DNA of 39,731 nucleotides from Byssochlamys sp. IMV 00236 (Eukaryota; Ascomycota; Eurotiomycetes; Eurotiales; Thermoascaceae). A program made the translations under genes and the position numbers. Of this stretch, positions 28,679 to 39,731 are shown in pieces. Every line of letters starts with the position of its first letter. The stretch's first letter is position 1. A model generated the notes under the pieces. The model was not told the DNA's origin. It made no database searches and saw only the letters and a list, made by a program, of their open reading frames with translations. The stretch lies in assembly GCA_001931875.2 (NCBI GenBank), contig MSJH02000829.1, positions 1-39,731 on the forward strand, read 5' to 3'.

Positions 28679-31600
28679 ATGTATCTTGAAGAACTAATTA
28701 TTGAAGGCTTCAAGTCTTATGTCTCAAGAACACACATTACTGGTTGGGATCCTGAATTTAATGCTATCACTGGTCTTAATGGTACTGGCAAATCCAACAT
28801 TTTAGATGCCATTTGCTTCGTACTAGGCATTACCAATTTATCTCAGGTACTTTGTTCTCTCTTCAATCGTCACATGTCGAATCTAAATTTTTACTGATTT
28901 AGGTTCGAGCTAGTAATCTACAAGATTTGATCTACAAGCGTGGACAAGCAGGTGTCACGAAGGCATCAGTTACGGTTGTATTTAATAATGAAGATAGAGA
29001 AAAGAGTCCTGTTGGATTCGAGACACATAATCAAATAACTGTTACACGCCAAGTAAGCTTAATTGGCAAGCATTTTATTTGATATTAATTTCATATTAGG
29101 TCTTGGTCGGTGGTCGAACGAAATATATCATCAATGGACATAACGCACAACAACAAACAGTACAAAATCTATTTCAGTCTGTTCAGCTAAATATTAACAA
29201 TCCTCACTTCTTGATTATGCAAGGACGTATCACAAAAGTGCTAAATATGAAGCCTACAGAAATCTTGAGTATGGTTGAAGAAGCAGCAGGCACAAAGATG
29301 TTTGAGGACAGAAAGATCAAGGCAATAGCAACAATAGCAAAGAAAGAAAGAAAGGTGGAAGAGATCAATAAGATACTAGCAGAGGAAATTGTGCCAAAGT
29401 TGGATCAACTTCGTCTGGAAAAACGAGTGTATTTGGACTATCAAAAGAATGAATCAGAAATGGAAAGATTGAAGCGACTGCTCATTTCGTACGAATATAA
29501 AAAACACGAGGAAAGGCTCAACAAGTCAAGTTTGGATAACGATAGAAAGATTGAAGAGATTGACAACTTGAAGAAGTCTATTCAGCTTCTACAGAGTGAA
29601 ATTGATAAACTTGATGAAGATATGCAGTCAGTGACGAACAAGATGAAACAAAGTGGATCAAGTTCGAGTAGGATAAAGCAGTTGGAATCATTCATTAAGG
29701 ATTATTCTACGCAGCTTGTAAGACTCAATACCAAAAAGGGACTGCTTGAGACATCCGTCACTGAAGAACAGAAAGCCATATCTGCATTAGCAGCGCAGAG
29801 AGGAGAACTGATGAAAAATTTAAGTGAAAAGAAAGCTTCGTATATGGCAGTAAGCAAAGAGTATGAAGAGTTTAAAAAGGAATATGATGCAAAGACAGAA
29901 GAGATGAAGAGTACAGACGAGTTAATTCAAACATTAACAACGGGTATATCAGCAGAAGAGGGTCATGAAAATGGCTATATGGAACAACTTCAACAGTCCA
30001 AAAACATGGTCAATCAAGCCTCGACTGCAGAAGAGCAAGCTTCATTAAAGATAAAACACTTACGCAAAGAACTTGCTGAAAAAGAGCCTCAGGCTGCAAA
30101 GGCATTAGCCGAGAGTCAAGGCTCAGTCGTTGCATTAGAAAAGAAAAAAGCAGAGATTGAAGAATTGGAGAAGCGCTTGGGTACGTTCAGCTGGACTCCA
30201 GATAGAGAAAATGAGCTTTTGCGTCGCAGGAGACAGTTACACGATGCCTTGAATGACCTTTATGATAAGCAAGAACAGTTATCAAGGAAGTTGTCCAACT
30301 TGGATTTCCAATACTCGTTACCATCTGCTGACTTTGACAGATCCCAAGTGAAGGGCTTGGTTGCTGAGCTGATTACTTTAGATAAAGAACACTTTGATGC
30401 ATCCACAGCCCTTGAAATCTGTGCAGGAGGCAAACTATATAATGTTGTCATTGAAAATGAAAAAGTGGGTGCCCAACTCTTGGACAAGGGAAAGCTACGG
30501 CGTCGTTGGACATTGGTCCCACTCAACAAGATCCAAGGATTTAGGGTATCTGCAGAAAAGATTGCAACTGCAGAAAAAATCGCGCCTGGTAAAGTGAATC
30601 TTGCATTGAACTTAATTGGATATGATGAAGAAGTCCATGCTGCTATGGAATGGATTTTTGGAAATACGTTTATCTGTGAAGATGCACAGACAGCCAAAGA
30701 TGTTACCTTCAATAAGGGAGTTAGTGTCAAATCAGTCACACTCGATGGCGATGTCTATGACCCCCACGGTACCTTGTCGGGTGGATCCAAGCCTAACTCG
30801 AGTGGCATTTTGATTAGAATTCAAGAACTCAATGATGTGAAAGCAGACGTTAGATACCACAAGAAAGAGCTTGATGCATTAGAAGACGAACTCGAAAATG
30901 CACAAAAATACATTGCAGAATACAGACAATACAAGCAGCGTCTTGATTTACAGCGTCATGAACTATCGCTTTTGGAACAGCGTATGAAAAAGAGTATACA
31001 TGCTCAATTAGCTTCACGCATAGAATCAGTCAAGGAACAAATCACACAGCAAGAAGCGGCCAGGGAGCAAGCGAAATTAGCTAAAGAGCAGGCAATCGCC
31101 ACTTGTAAAAAGATTGAAGCTGAAATGGCAGACTTCAATAACAACAAGGACACGAAACTGAATGAGCTCACGACAAAAGTTGAACAGTTGAAGTCGCAAT
31201 TAAAGAAAAATGCAAGTAAATTGAAGGATATGCAAAGAACAGTGCAAACATTTGAGCTTGAGATTGAACAACTTGATGCGGATATCCGAGCATGCGAAGC
31301 AGACATTGAGAAGGTGAAGGACAGCATTGATCAATACAAGATGCAGATTGTTGAAATGCAACAAGAAATTGATTCTATTGAAAGCAGCATAGCAGAAAAG
31401 AAAGGCGAGTTGAAAAAGGAAACTCAAGAATTGAACGCACGAAACGAAGAGCTGAAAGAATTAAGCGCGCTTCATACTCGCAAATCTGAAGAAGTTGTAG
31501 AATTGAATCTTAAAGTGCAAAAGTTAACGCATGATATAGACAGATTCCAAAAAGATAGACAACATTCGAGACAAGCAGTTGAGGATTTAGAAGGACAAAA

Positions 31601-32508
31601 CGAATGGATAGCAGATGAAAAACAGTATGTTACTCAAATCCTTGATTTATATGATATACTAATGTTTCTATAGCCTCTTTGGTCAACCAGGCACAAATTA
31701 TGACTATACAAATGGAAATATCCCTGATCTGAGAAAGCAGCTACAACAACTGACAGCCAATCATGAAACCCTGCGTAAAAAGATTAATGTTCGTGTGATG
31801 AACATGATTGACAAGTAAGTGTTGCAGATTACTATATTGCCTTACCTTAACTCTATTTAGTGTTGAGAAAAAGGAAGCTTCATTAAAGCAAATGATCGCA
31901 ACCGTAGAAAAAGACAAGCAAAAGATTGAAGATACGATAAATACTCTTGAAAACTATAAGCTTGAGGCTCTTGAAAAGACCTATACAAAAGTCAACAAAG
32001 ACTTTGCGGAAATTTTTGGTGATTTATTGGCAGGTAACACATGTAAACTACAGCCTCCTGAAGGAAAGACTATATCAGATGGACTGGAAGTCAAGGTCTG
32101 CCTTGGTGGCGTATGGAAGCAAAGTCTGACAGAGCTTAGTGGAGGTCAACGATCTTTGATTGCTCTCTCACTTATATTATCATTACTACAATTTAAACCT
32201 GCGCCAATGTATATTTTAGATGAAGTAGATGCAGCTCTTGACTTATCACATACACAAAACATTGGTTCCTTGCTGAGAACACGATTTAAAGGCTCTCAAT
32301 TCTTGGTTGTCTCACTAAAGGATGGCATGTTTAATAATGCAAATGTGCTATTCAAGACACGATTTAAAGATGGAACGTCTGTTGTTGAAGTAAGTTTTGT
32401 AAGAATATTAACAATAACAGAGTTAATTTTTTATTTTTGTAGAGAACCACACCATATCGACAAGAAAGCGCAGATCAGGCTCATCATAGAAAGAGAGCAC
32501 GTAACTAA
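28679..32508 (+). CDS. SMC2: Condensin subunit SMC2
   Basis: Six exons: 28679-28846, 28903-29052, 29100-31624, 31674-31814, 31861-32389 and 32443-32508; 1192 aa, normal for SMC2. The N-terminal ATPase head has Walker A 'GLNGTGKS' (32-39), with Thr at the position that is usually Ser. It is followed by the SMC2-specific '[20 protein letters not shown]' and '[19 protein letters not shown]'. Two long coiled coils flank a hinge (about residues 490-680; '[13 protein letters not shown]' near its end). The C-terminal head has signature '[16 protein letters not shown]' (1087 onward) and Walker B '[12 protein letters not shown]' (D1115, E1116). SMC2 pairs with SMC4 in condensin to compact mitotic chromosomes. 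The '[15 protein letters not shown]' junction across intron 3 fixes that splice site. The basic tail (HHRKRARN) is short. Confidence 0.97.
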
Positions 32509-32665
32509 TGCTATCATTGTTTATATTATATTCATGTATATTATCAGCGCATTTCGCATATTAGTCAATAAAGAAAGCATAGGTGTGTGTGTATATTCCT
32601 GAGAAAATATAATCAAAACAGTGCTTTGAAATTTCAATTTTTTTTTTTTATTCGTGTCATTTAAT

Positions 32666-33807
32666 ATGCCAGCAAACAATAAACGTCCTCTTGCCAATGA
32701 CGCTTCAGAATTGCCCAACAAGAAGCCTACAACAGTAGGAAAAAAGCAAATGTCACTCTTATCCATGTTTAAGCCCATCCCTACCACCAATAAAGAAACT
32801 GACAAACAAGAAGATAGAGATCCCAAAGAGTTCTTTAAGGATGTCGATAAAGAAACTTTGGAGTTGTTAGATTTAGAAATTAGAACAATGAATAAAGAAT
32901 GGCTTAAAGTACTTGCTCCTGAAATGGTAAAACCATACTTTTTAAAGGTAAAGAAACCCTCTTGTAAGATTATGTCACTTACTCTTTATTAGTTGAAACG
33001 ATACTTGAAGGATCAAATAGCGGCCAAAAAGACTATTTTCCCTCCCTGTAAGTTTATTTTATAAAGATACTCCCTTTCAATATTCTTATATAAAATATGT
33101 CTAGTGGAACAAGTCTATAGTTGGTCCAAATACACGCCTCCTTCTCAAGTCAAAGTAGTCATCTTGGGACAGGACCCCTATCATAACTTTAATCAAGCTC
33201 ATGGTTTGTGTTTCTCTGTCATCAAGGGTGTCAAGGTGCCACCTTCTTTAGTTAACATGTATAAGGCACTTCAAACAGATTATCCTGATTTCGTAGTGCC
33301 AAATCATGGGTACGTATATATGTGTATAATAAGTATGCGTGGTCTAACTATACATTAGATATTTGGAGAATTGGGCAAAGCAGGGCGTGTTGTTATTGAA
33401 TACATCATTGACAGTAGAAGCACATAAAGCAGGTAGCCATGCAAATCAAGGATGGGAACATTTCACAGGTGAGGTTTAACATAGCAACAGAACTCTCAAG
33501 TATTCATCTTTTGTATGTAGATGCTATCATACAATATTTGAATACAAAGAAATCGCACATCGTCTTTATGCTATGGGGTAGTCATGCTCAAAAGAAAGGA
33601 TCAAAGATAGACAAGTCTGTAAGTAAGAGTCACTGTATATAAATCATCAACTAAAGAACCCCTTTTTAGAAACACTTGATCCTCAAGAGTGTTCATCCAT
33701 CTCCACTTTCTGCTCATAAAGGCTTCCTTCAGTGTGGACACTTTAAAAAGGCGAATGAATACTTGAATGAACATGCGAGAGAAACGATTGATTGGAACTG
33801 TCTTTAA
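32666..33807 (+). CDS. UNG1: Uracil-DNA glycosylase (family 1)
   Basis: Six exons: 32666-32947, 32993-33047, 33105-33309, 33359-33468, 33521-33618 and 33670-33807; 295 aa. It removes uracil from DNA to start base-excision repair. The water-activating motif is 'GQDPYH' (134-139, catalytic D136), and the minor-groove loop '[11 protein letters not shown]' carries H259; '[18 protein letters not shown]' and '[12 protein letters not shown]' are further UNG signatures. The N-terminal about 75 residues are disordered and contain 'QMSLLSMF' (28-35), resembling the PCNA-binding PIP box in nuclear UNG2. KRP and KK clusters may act in nuclear import. No clear mitochondrial presequence is visible. It starts 157 bp after the SMC2 stop on the same strand and converges on the RING gene. 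Confidence 0.96.
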
Positions 33808-33951
33808 CTGTGTAAATATCAGAATAAATGCATATGTGCCTTTTTTTTATTTTGGATGTGCGCCCTTGATTAATATATAAAATAAAGTAAAATACAATAT
33901 AAAACGGATGAATGAAATTAAAATATGTATGAATGTATAATACAAACGAAA

Positions 33952-35453
33952 TTACACGGATATCACATCTTTTCCTCTCGAGTCTTGTTTGCACATAGGA
34001 CATCTAAAGTTTAATGCAAGCCATTCATGCAGACACGCCTTATGAAAATGATGTTTACACCTACTTGTGATCAGTCATTCATATCTGAATAAGAGCTCAC
34101 TTACCATAATTTACATAGTATGTCACCATCTTCATAAGTAGACAAACAGATGACACATATTTGATCTTGTGTGTCTGGAATTTCCAGTAACTCCAGTTCA
34201 ATCTCCTTTTCACACGGTGGATCAATGAGCCCGAGATACAGCCAGAGTTTATCCAACAAGCTTGATTTCTTCTCTTGGTAAGGATGAACCTTACTCAAGT
34301 CAATAGTGATCATGTCTTCTGGTAGAGAAGATGAAGAAGATGATGTCGAATTATTCGATTTAAACCGATAGACTGGTATCATGGCAATCTCTTCACTGGT
34401 TGCTCCTCCCATATACACACCATCATCTACATGTAATAGCCTCATACCAACTAACAAGGTGTGTGAGCTATTTATCTATTATTATTATTTTATGTTTGTT
34501 TTACCTAATACACAGGGCAAGCAAAAGATGACAGAGGTGCATAAAAAGATTGGTACAGATAGTATCAAGTACCCATAAATGATGATGCACAAAGATAAAT
34601 AATAAAGAGGAATGGCTGTGTCCGAGCATGTTGTAGATGAGAAAAGCATATAGTTTCCGATAATAAACCACAAAACTGCAAATACGTCCAAAGCAGATTT
34701 GGCTCTTTAGGAAGTGGCATGATGAGATATGTGCATAGAGTAAAATGCCAAAGATATGACTTACCTATCGACACAAATCCTAAACGTATTACTGTTCATT
34801 TGCTGTGAAGTTGTATCCGCCATGAGCGAATACTGAGCTGGAGCCACAAACGGAGGATAATGTCGATGGTTGTTATTTGTCGTTACCGGCGGTGGAACAG
34901 AGACAGGTCTATTTCGCTCGCTCAAGGCGTAAGCTTCACTCAGTTCAGATCTTGCACTTGTACGAGGCGAAGAAGTGATGCGTGTCGACCGGCGACGTGG
35001 TGTCAAGTGAAGATATATAGTAATGGGGGCAGTGATGACAAGACGGACAATATATACAGAAACAAATACTCGAAGTGGTTTATCACAGTACATTTCCCAA
35101 GACGCTAGTAAGACAAGTATGCTGGCAATAACTTGAATGGCAACTAGAGTCATTGAGAAACCTAATAGTAGTTTAGACGAACGTGAACTTCGGCGCCAAT
35201 TTAACACAAAATGTGTAAACCAATGTGATCGTACTCTTCTTGAAGTCGACGTTGCACTTCTAGTAAAATTAACAGCATTGGATGCAGAATTGGATAGAAT
35301 CTGTGGTAAGGCGGGACGAGTGGAGGAAGAAGAAGAAGAAGCTGAAGAAAAGGATGTACTAGAAGGTTGATGACGATGACATAACCTTGTTGTTGTCGTC
35401 GTTGTCGTCGTCGTCGTCGTTATGGGTGGAGCAGTGGTTATTTCAGTCGACAT
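33952..35453 (-). CDS. Multi-pass membrane RING-H2 E3 ubiquitin ligase
   Basis: Four exons: 35453-34765, 34704-34505, 34450-34105 and 34060-33952; 447 aa. The N-terminus is Thr/Ser-rich and disordered, with an 11-Thr run encoded by a trinucleotide repeat. Four hydrophobic segments follow: 'LLLGFSMTLVAIQVIASILV', 'VSVYIVRLVITAPITIYL', 'LDVFAVLWFIIGNYMLFSS' and 'LSLCIIIYGYLILSVPIFLC'. The C-terminus is a RING-H2 finger split over the last intron: 'CVIC', 'CKLWCKHHFHKACLHEWL', 'CPMC', so all eight zinc ligands are present. A Ser-rich acidic linker separates membrane and RING parts. The topology matches plant and fungal TM-RING ligases with the RING facing the cytosol; substrate and organelle are unknown. 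The splice into exon 4 (TG|G TGT AAA CAT) restores the RING; reading through the donor instead loses it. Confidence 0.88.
35398..35421. repeat. (GTC/GTT)n trinucleotide repeat encoding poly-Thr
   Basis: A coding microsatellite in exon 1 of the RING gene (minus-strand ACG/ACA Thr codons). It is likely length-variable between strains, by analogy with other coding trinucleotide repeats. Confidence 0.65.
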
Positions 35454-35501
35454 TAAATAAAAAGAAGAGATATCTCTTTCTTTCTTTTCTATATGTTTTA
35501 T

Positions 35502-35535
35502 TCTCTCTCTCTCGCTCGCTCTCTCGCTCTCTTCT
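35502..35535. repeat. (CT)n/CTCG microsatellite in divergent promoter
   Basis: A CTCTCTCTCGCTCGCTCTCT-type tract within the 275 bp spacer between the divergent RING (-) and TAF1 (+) genes. It may be part of a GA/CT-rich promoter; function is not shown. Confidence 0.6.
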
Positions 35536-35728
35536 TTAATGTATCTCTTTAAATTTGCTCAAAAGCAAAAAAGTATTTAAATATATAGTAAAAACTGATA
35601 AAACAGAAAGAAAAGACGAAGAGAGAAACAGGAAACGACAAATAGTGCGGAGAACGAAAGTCATGTTCGTCATCCGCAGATATACTTGAACTCTTTTTTT
35701 TCTTTCTTTCTTTACAATACATTGAACA

Positions 35729-38700
35729 ATGTCGTTAGCAGGTTATTTCTTTGGTAATGTTGACGAACAAGGAAGGCTTGAGAGTGATCTTGACGATGTA
35801 AATAAGGTCATTTAATTTATGCTTCTTGTACTGAATTCATTTTAGGAACTTAGAGAAACACTTTCAAGCGTCGACGCTGGTGTCATTTCAAAAATATTTA
35901 GCGACGATACATTTGGTTTAGAACATGCACAAGCAGTTGACGAAGATGAAGAAGAAGAGACTGTGATAAGATCTTCAATTCCTACAGTTCATTCTTCAGA
36001 CGCTGTTGATTATTCAGATTTTAATGAAGCTGTGCCAGACGATCCAATGTTTTCCGAAAAATATTTCAGAAAAGGCATGGGTGTCGTTCAAAAGAACTTA
36101 CCTCGGTCACGACTATCTCTCGTAACTGAAAACTATGACGATGAAGAAGAAAGTGAAGTAGAGGAACAGCAAAAGATAAAAGTAGAACAAGAATTACCCA
36201 CACTTTATACAGAGGACCAAAAGCAAAGACAGATTGATGTGAAGCAGCTGTTTCCTGGTTTCGAACAAGGAAAAATATTAAAGTTTTCAGAGCTATTCAT
36301 GACTCGAATACAGAGACCTCCTAAGCTACAGTCAAATAAACGAGGTATAGAAGATATAGTTTGTTTCTAGATCCATTTTTATTCACTATTTATTTAGTCA
36401 TCTATGGTGATGGATATGAATATGAAGTAGAGCGCGATGATCGATCAGTATTTATGAGAGCAAGTAAATGGGATCGCCTAAAACTGGAACAGGCCAAACA
36501 ACCGATCAAACGTAGAAGGATTGAACCAACCGATGAAGACGAAGCGAGCAGCAGTAATGAAAGTGAAAATGAATATATGGAAGACTTCCCTGATAGGCCT
36601 GATATTGCAGAGATACCTACAGCGACTTTAGATAACAACAAAACATTTCATTCAATCATGCTCGAAAGATGGGAGGAAGACATTATTTGGGATAAGGAAG
36701 ACGAAGACATGATGTAAGCTGAGTTGTCATGTCTATCTTTATGGAACTAACATTCTATCTAGTGATGACGCTCAGGCAACCGTTGTCAATAAACACTTAA
36801 ACATGCAACTAGAGGAAGGAGACTGGCTACAGGCCATTATTTGGGATAGAGAACGACCATCAAACGAGATAATGAAGATAACATTAGATTTGAATGATCC
36901 AAATATGCTATTTGATGTAGAAGAAGTAGAAGCAACCAAAGAATTATTGATTCAACCAAAGCACGTGAAGAAGGGTAGAAAGCCTATACCAAAGCCTTTG
37001 CCAAAGATTCAAATATACCACACTGAAATTGAACCACACAACAAATTACCTTTGAATCGCTTCAATCTGTCGAATGATAAACACTATGAGACACATCTCG
37101 CAGGAAGACTTGTCCGTGTACGTCAAACATTTGGTCAATTAGTTGTACAGCATGCCTTACCAGCATTAAAACTGCATCCTGCACTGTACAAGTCAAAACT
37201 TTCAAAAGCAGAATTGCGATCTTTCCACAGACCACTTATCCAGCTGCCGACCAACACCGACATTCACTTTTCTCGAGTCAAGGCTAGCAAGAAAAAGAGA
37301 AGGGACAAAAAGAAGGGCTACATCGATGTTATGCGAAGCACAAAAGACCTGACACTCAAGGATAGTACCCCGTTTGTCCTCATGGAATATTCTGAAGAAC
37401 ATCCTCCTATCATTTCAAATATGGGCATGGGTACCTTGGTTGTAAACTACTATCGAAAGACAGAGCCAAAGGACGAGCATGTGCCCAATCTTGATATTGG
37501 AGAACCATTTGTTCTTGACATCGGAGACACGTCACCCTTTATGAACTTTGGTAATGTTGAACCTGGCCAGACAATACCAGTCTATTATAACAACTTGATT
37601 CGTGCGCCATTGTTTCGACATGAAGTCAAGCACACTGACTTTTTGCTTATCAAGAGTACCTATAAGGGACAGACCAAATACTATCTTCGTGAAATTCCTG
37701 CCATCTTTACGATTGGACAATCCTATCCTGTACAAGAAGTTCCTGGTCCACACTCACGAAAGGTGACAACGATCATCAAGAACAGATTGCAAGTGGTTGC
37801 CTATCGATTGATCAAGCGAAACCCTTTACACCGACTGAAGATGGGCAAGCTCGCACAAAAATTCCCAGAGTACTCGGATATACAGATCAGACAGAGACTT
37901 AAGGAATTTTTGGAGTTTCACAGAAGAAATAAAGACGGTGGCGGAGGGTACTGGAAGACCCGCGGAGGGGCTGATCCACCTGATGAAGAAGAACTTCGTA
38001 AGATGGTGACACCTGAAATGATTTGTTTGTATGAGAGTATGCTGGTAGGTGAACGTCACTTGCAGGACCTTGGTTATGGCGATATGAATGACGAAGATGA
38101 AACGGGTGAAGGAGACTCAAATTTGGAAGTAGAGCAACAGCTAGCGCCTTGGTTCTCGACTCGAAACTTCATCAATGCTGCACAAGGAAAGGCTATGTTG
38201 AAGCTCTATGGTGCAGGTGACCCAACTGGCAGAGGTGAAGGTTTTAGTTTCATTCGTGTGTCAATGAAGGATATCTTCTTGCGTGCGGGTGAATCGGCAG
38301 AAGAAAAACTGGCTCAAATCAAGGCTAGGCCCAAGAGTGCACATAGATATAATGTCGCTGAACAGCAACAAATCTACAGGGAAGAAATCGCTCGTATCTG
38401 GAAGGCGCAGTTGGATTCTTTGAGCAATCCGGTTGAGCCTGAATTAACGGATCAAGAGGAGGAGGAAAGGGACACTGACCAAGTGTATAGCCCCTCAACG
38501 GTAAGTTATTACATTATATGCATATGCTGAACAGGTATTTATAAGTGTATATGTTTAGTCTGAGTATGATTGGCATCGTGGTGGACCATCGACACCCTCT
38601 TATCATCGCAGCAGATTCGATAGAGCGACCTCGGAACTTTATGATGATGAAGATGACGTGTCAGTGACAGGCAGTTTAAGCTCGAGCTATCACGTCAACA

Positions 38701-39270
38701 ATCAAAACAAGTATTTGATCATCAGACGTTTGATTACACAAAAGAATGGAGAAAAGACATGGCAACAAGAGGTTGTGCGTGATCCAGTTGTTATTAAGTC
38801 ATACTTGAGACAAAGACAAATGATTGAAGAAGAAGCTACAAGGTATGTCGACACAAAACAAGCCTGTTGACATGTACTAATATACATATAGTGCTGAAGG
38901 AATCGACCCTAATGATGATGATGAAAAGACTGCACGTATGAAGAAACGTATTCAAGATCAATTGGCTAAACTGAAGCGTAATGCCGAAAGAAGAAGACAA
39001 CGTCAATTGGCCAAACAGGCTGCTTTAGCAGAGAACCCTGTCCTGGGTCTTATCAGAGGAAAACGTGAAGGCGCGATGGTAAGTTTTAAGACTGACAATA
39101 AAAACTTTGTGGTCTAATACACTCTTTAGCGTCGCTGTGGTAACTGTGGCCAACTCGGACATATGAAAACCAATAAGAACTGTCCCAACTTTTATTTAAT
39201 GAATGATCCAATACGTTCTCTAACAGAACTCCCAGCCACTCTTCCCACTGATACTGATATAAGTAAATAA
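35729..39270 (+). CDS. TAF1: TFIID subunit TAF1
   Basis: Seven exons: 35729-35797, 35846-36344, 36398-36713, 36763-38500, 38559-38842, 38892-39078 and 39130-39270; 1077 aa. TAF1 is the scaffold of TFIID that contacts TBP and core promoters in the nucleus. The N-terminus 'MSLAGYFFGNVDEQGRLE' is the TAND-like TBP-binding start, and 'DAVDYSDFNEAVPDD' is the next conserved box. The large exon 4 is the DUF3591 / TAF7-binding core, with 'ERWEEDIIWD' just before it, then 'PFVLMEYSEEHPPIISNMG', 'DFLLIKSTYKGQTKYYLREI' and 'WFSTRNFINAAQGKAMLKLY'. The last exon holds a CCHC zinc knuckle 'CGNCGQLGHMKTNKNCP'. The protein ends soon after it, so the C-terminal kinase and tandem bromodomains of animal TAF1 are absent, as in yeast. 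Exon 1 could end at 35797 (GTAAAT, chosen) or at a weaker site nine bases later. Confidence 0.96.
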
Positions 39271-39410
39271 ATTACGAGTCCCATTAATAAAACAGTCAAT
39301 GGCATGAAATAATTTCACTTGCAAGATAACAAATATTCAAAGTATTAAATATTTATTGTTGTTAAAAACAATCAGTACAAGTTAATAAATTATCAAAGAA
39401 GACTTACCTT

Positions 39411-39591
39411 TCAAAAAGTATTACTGTCATCGACAGCAAGCCAATCTTCGTTTGCCTTAAAGAAAGAAGCGGCATTCGCTTTAAATTTACTTTCCTTGTC
39501 CTTCATATCATGTTTTATGAACATCCTCTAGTATATAATTCTGCTCCTTAAGTTCACTTACTGGTCTCGTTAAGGCATTTATATAATGCAT
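39411..39591 (-). CDS. Possible very small gene or terminal exons
   Basis: Exons 39591-39562 and 39527-39411, joined by a 34 nt GTAAGT...TAG intron, would give a 48-aa protein starting MHYINALTRP and ending 'KANAASFFKANEDWLAVDD' plus SNTF. The second exon has coding-like composition (charged, aromatic, no low complexity). A 34 nt intron is unusually short, and the unspliced frame also reads well for 27 codons ('PVSELKEQNYILEDVHK'). The true gene may therefore differ, for example with upstream exons beyond the window edge. A further donor-like GTAAGT follows the stop. I recognise no family. Confidence 0.35.
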
Positions 39592-39704
39592 CGTTTTACC
39601 TGATTTTAGCTATGTTTATATCTACGTGAAAAGAAGAATAAATAAAAAACGTGCCGTTACTTCAGCAATATATGAATACAATTTTTTCTTTTTTAAATAA
39701 TAAT

Positions 39705-39731
39705 AAAAAAAAAAAAAAAAAAAAAAAAAAA
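39705..39731. repeat. Poly(A) homopolymer at window edge
   Basis: Twenty-seven A close the window, mirroring the left edge. Confidence 0.8.

Noticed and set aside
30260..30739. 159-codon antisense frame within SMC2
   Set aside because: It is a shadow of the SMC2 hinge coding sequence in the complementary frame; there is no independent start or family signal.
33743..34003. 86-codon minus frame starting MSYVQTRLERK
   Set aside because: It is an out-of-frame reading of the last RING exon and its 3' region; the RING frame stops at 33952.
1..39731. CRISPR arrays, rRNA or tRNA genes
   Set aside because: No regularly spaced repeats or rRNA-like sequence were seen, and no tRNA T-loop/acceptor pairing was found by eye. 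A tRNAscan or covariance search was not possible.

Overview
This 39.7 kb window is nuclear DNA from a filamentous fungus, most likely a Mucoromycota/Mucorales species. The basis is AT-rich DNA, dense short genes, many 50-80 nt GT-AG introns, a fungal gene set (Crz1-like factor, TAF1 without bromodomains, secreted FAS1 and dipeptidase proteins), and decayed repeat ORFs of kinds I associate with Mucorales genomes. That assignment is inference. All gene models were built by hand, by joining reading frames at GT-AG (twice GC-AG) junctions that restore phase and family homology.

Layout. 0.1-4.8 kb: FAS1 secreted protein (-), mitochondrial PPR protein (-), unknown coiled-coil protein (+), Crz1-like zinc-finger factor (-). 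4.8-11.2 kb: gene-poor accessory island with an inverted repeat, a decayed repeat-family ORF and two adjacent same-strand orphan ORFs; the upstream orphan is broken at an A9 run. 12.0-22.6 kb: compact housekeeping block with SmF (+), a 2H-phosphoesterase-like protein (-), a reticulon (-), an unknown acidic protein (+), long-chain acyl-CoA synthetase (+), membrane-dipeptidase-type enzyme (+), CDF zinc transporter (-) and mitochondrial bL34 (+). 22.7-25.3 kb: a complete RPL27 gene (-), a 20-N assembly gap, a second RPL27 copy truncated by the gap, and a frameshifted Fanzor/TnpB-like relic. 26.3-39.3 kb: MAF1 (+), a repeat-rich spacer, then SMC2 (+), UNG (+), a membrane RING-H2 ligase (-) and TAF1 (+). 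A possible very small gene lies at the far right.

Functional picture. There is no operon logic. The genes are ordinary eukaryotic core functions (splicing, translation, Pol II and Pol III transcription, condensin, base-excision repair, ER shaping, lipid activation, zinc homeostasis), arranged in convergent and divergent pairs with gaps often under 200 bp. The unusual material is concentrated in the 5-11 kb island and around the duplicated RPL27 locus. The window starts with 29 A and ends with 27 A, and an internal contig edge has 23 T, so long A/T homopolymers appear to coincide with assembly breaks in this genome.
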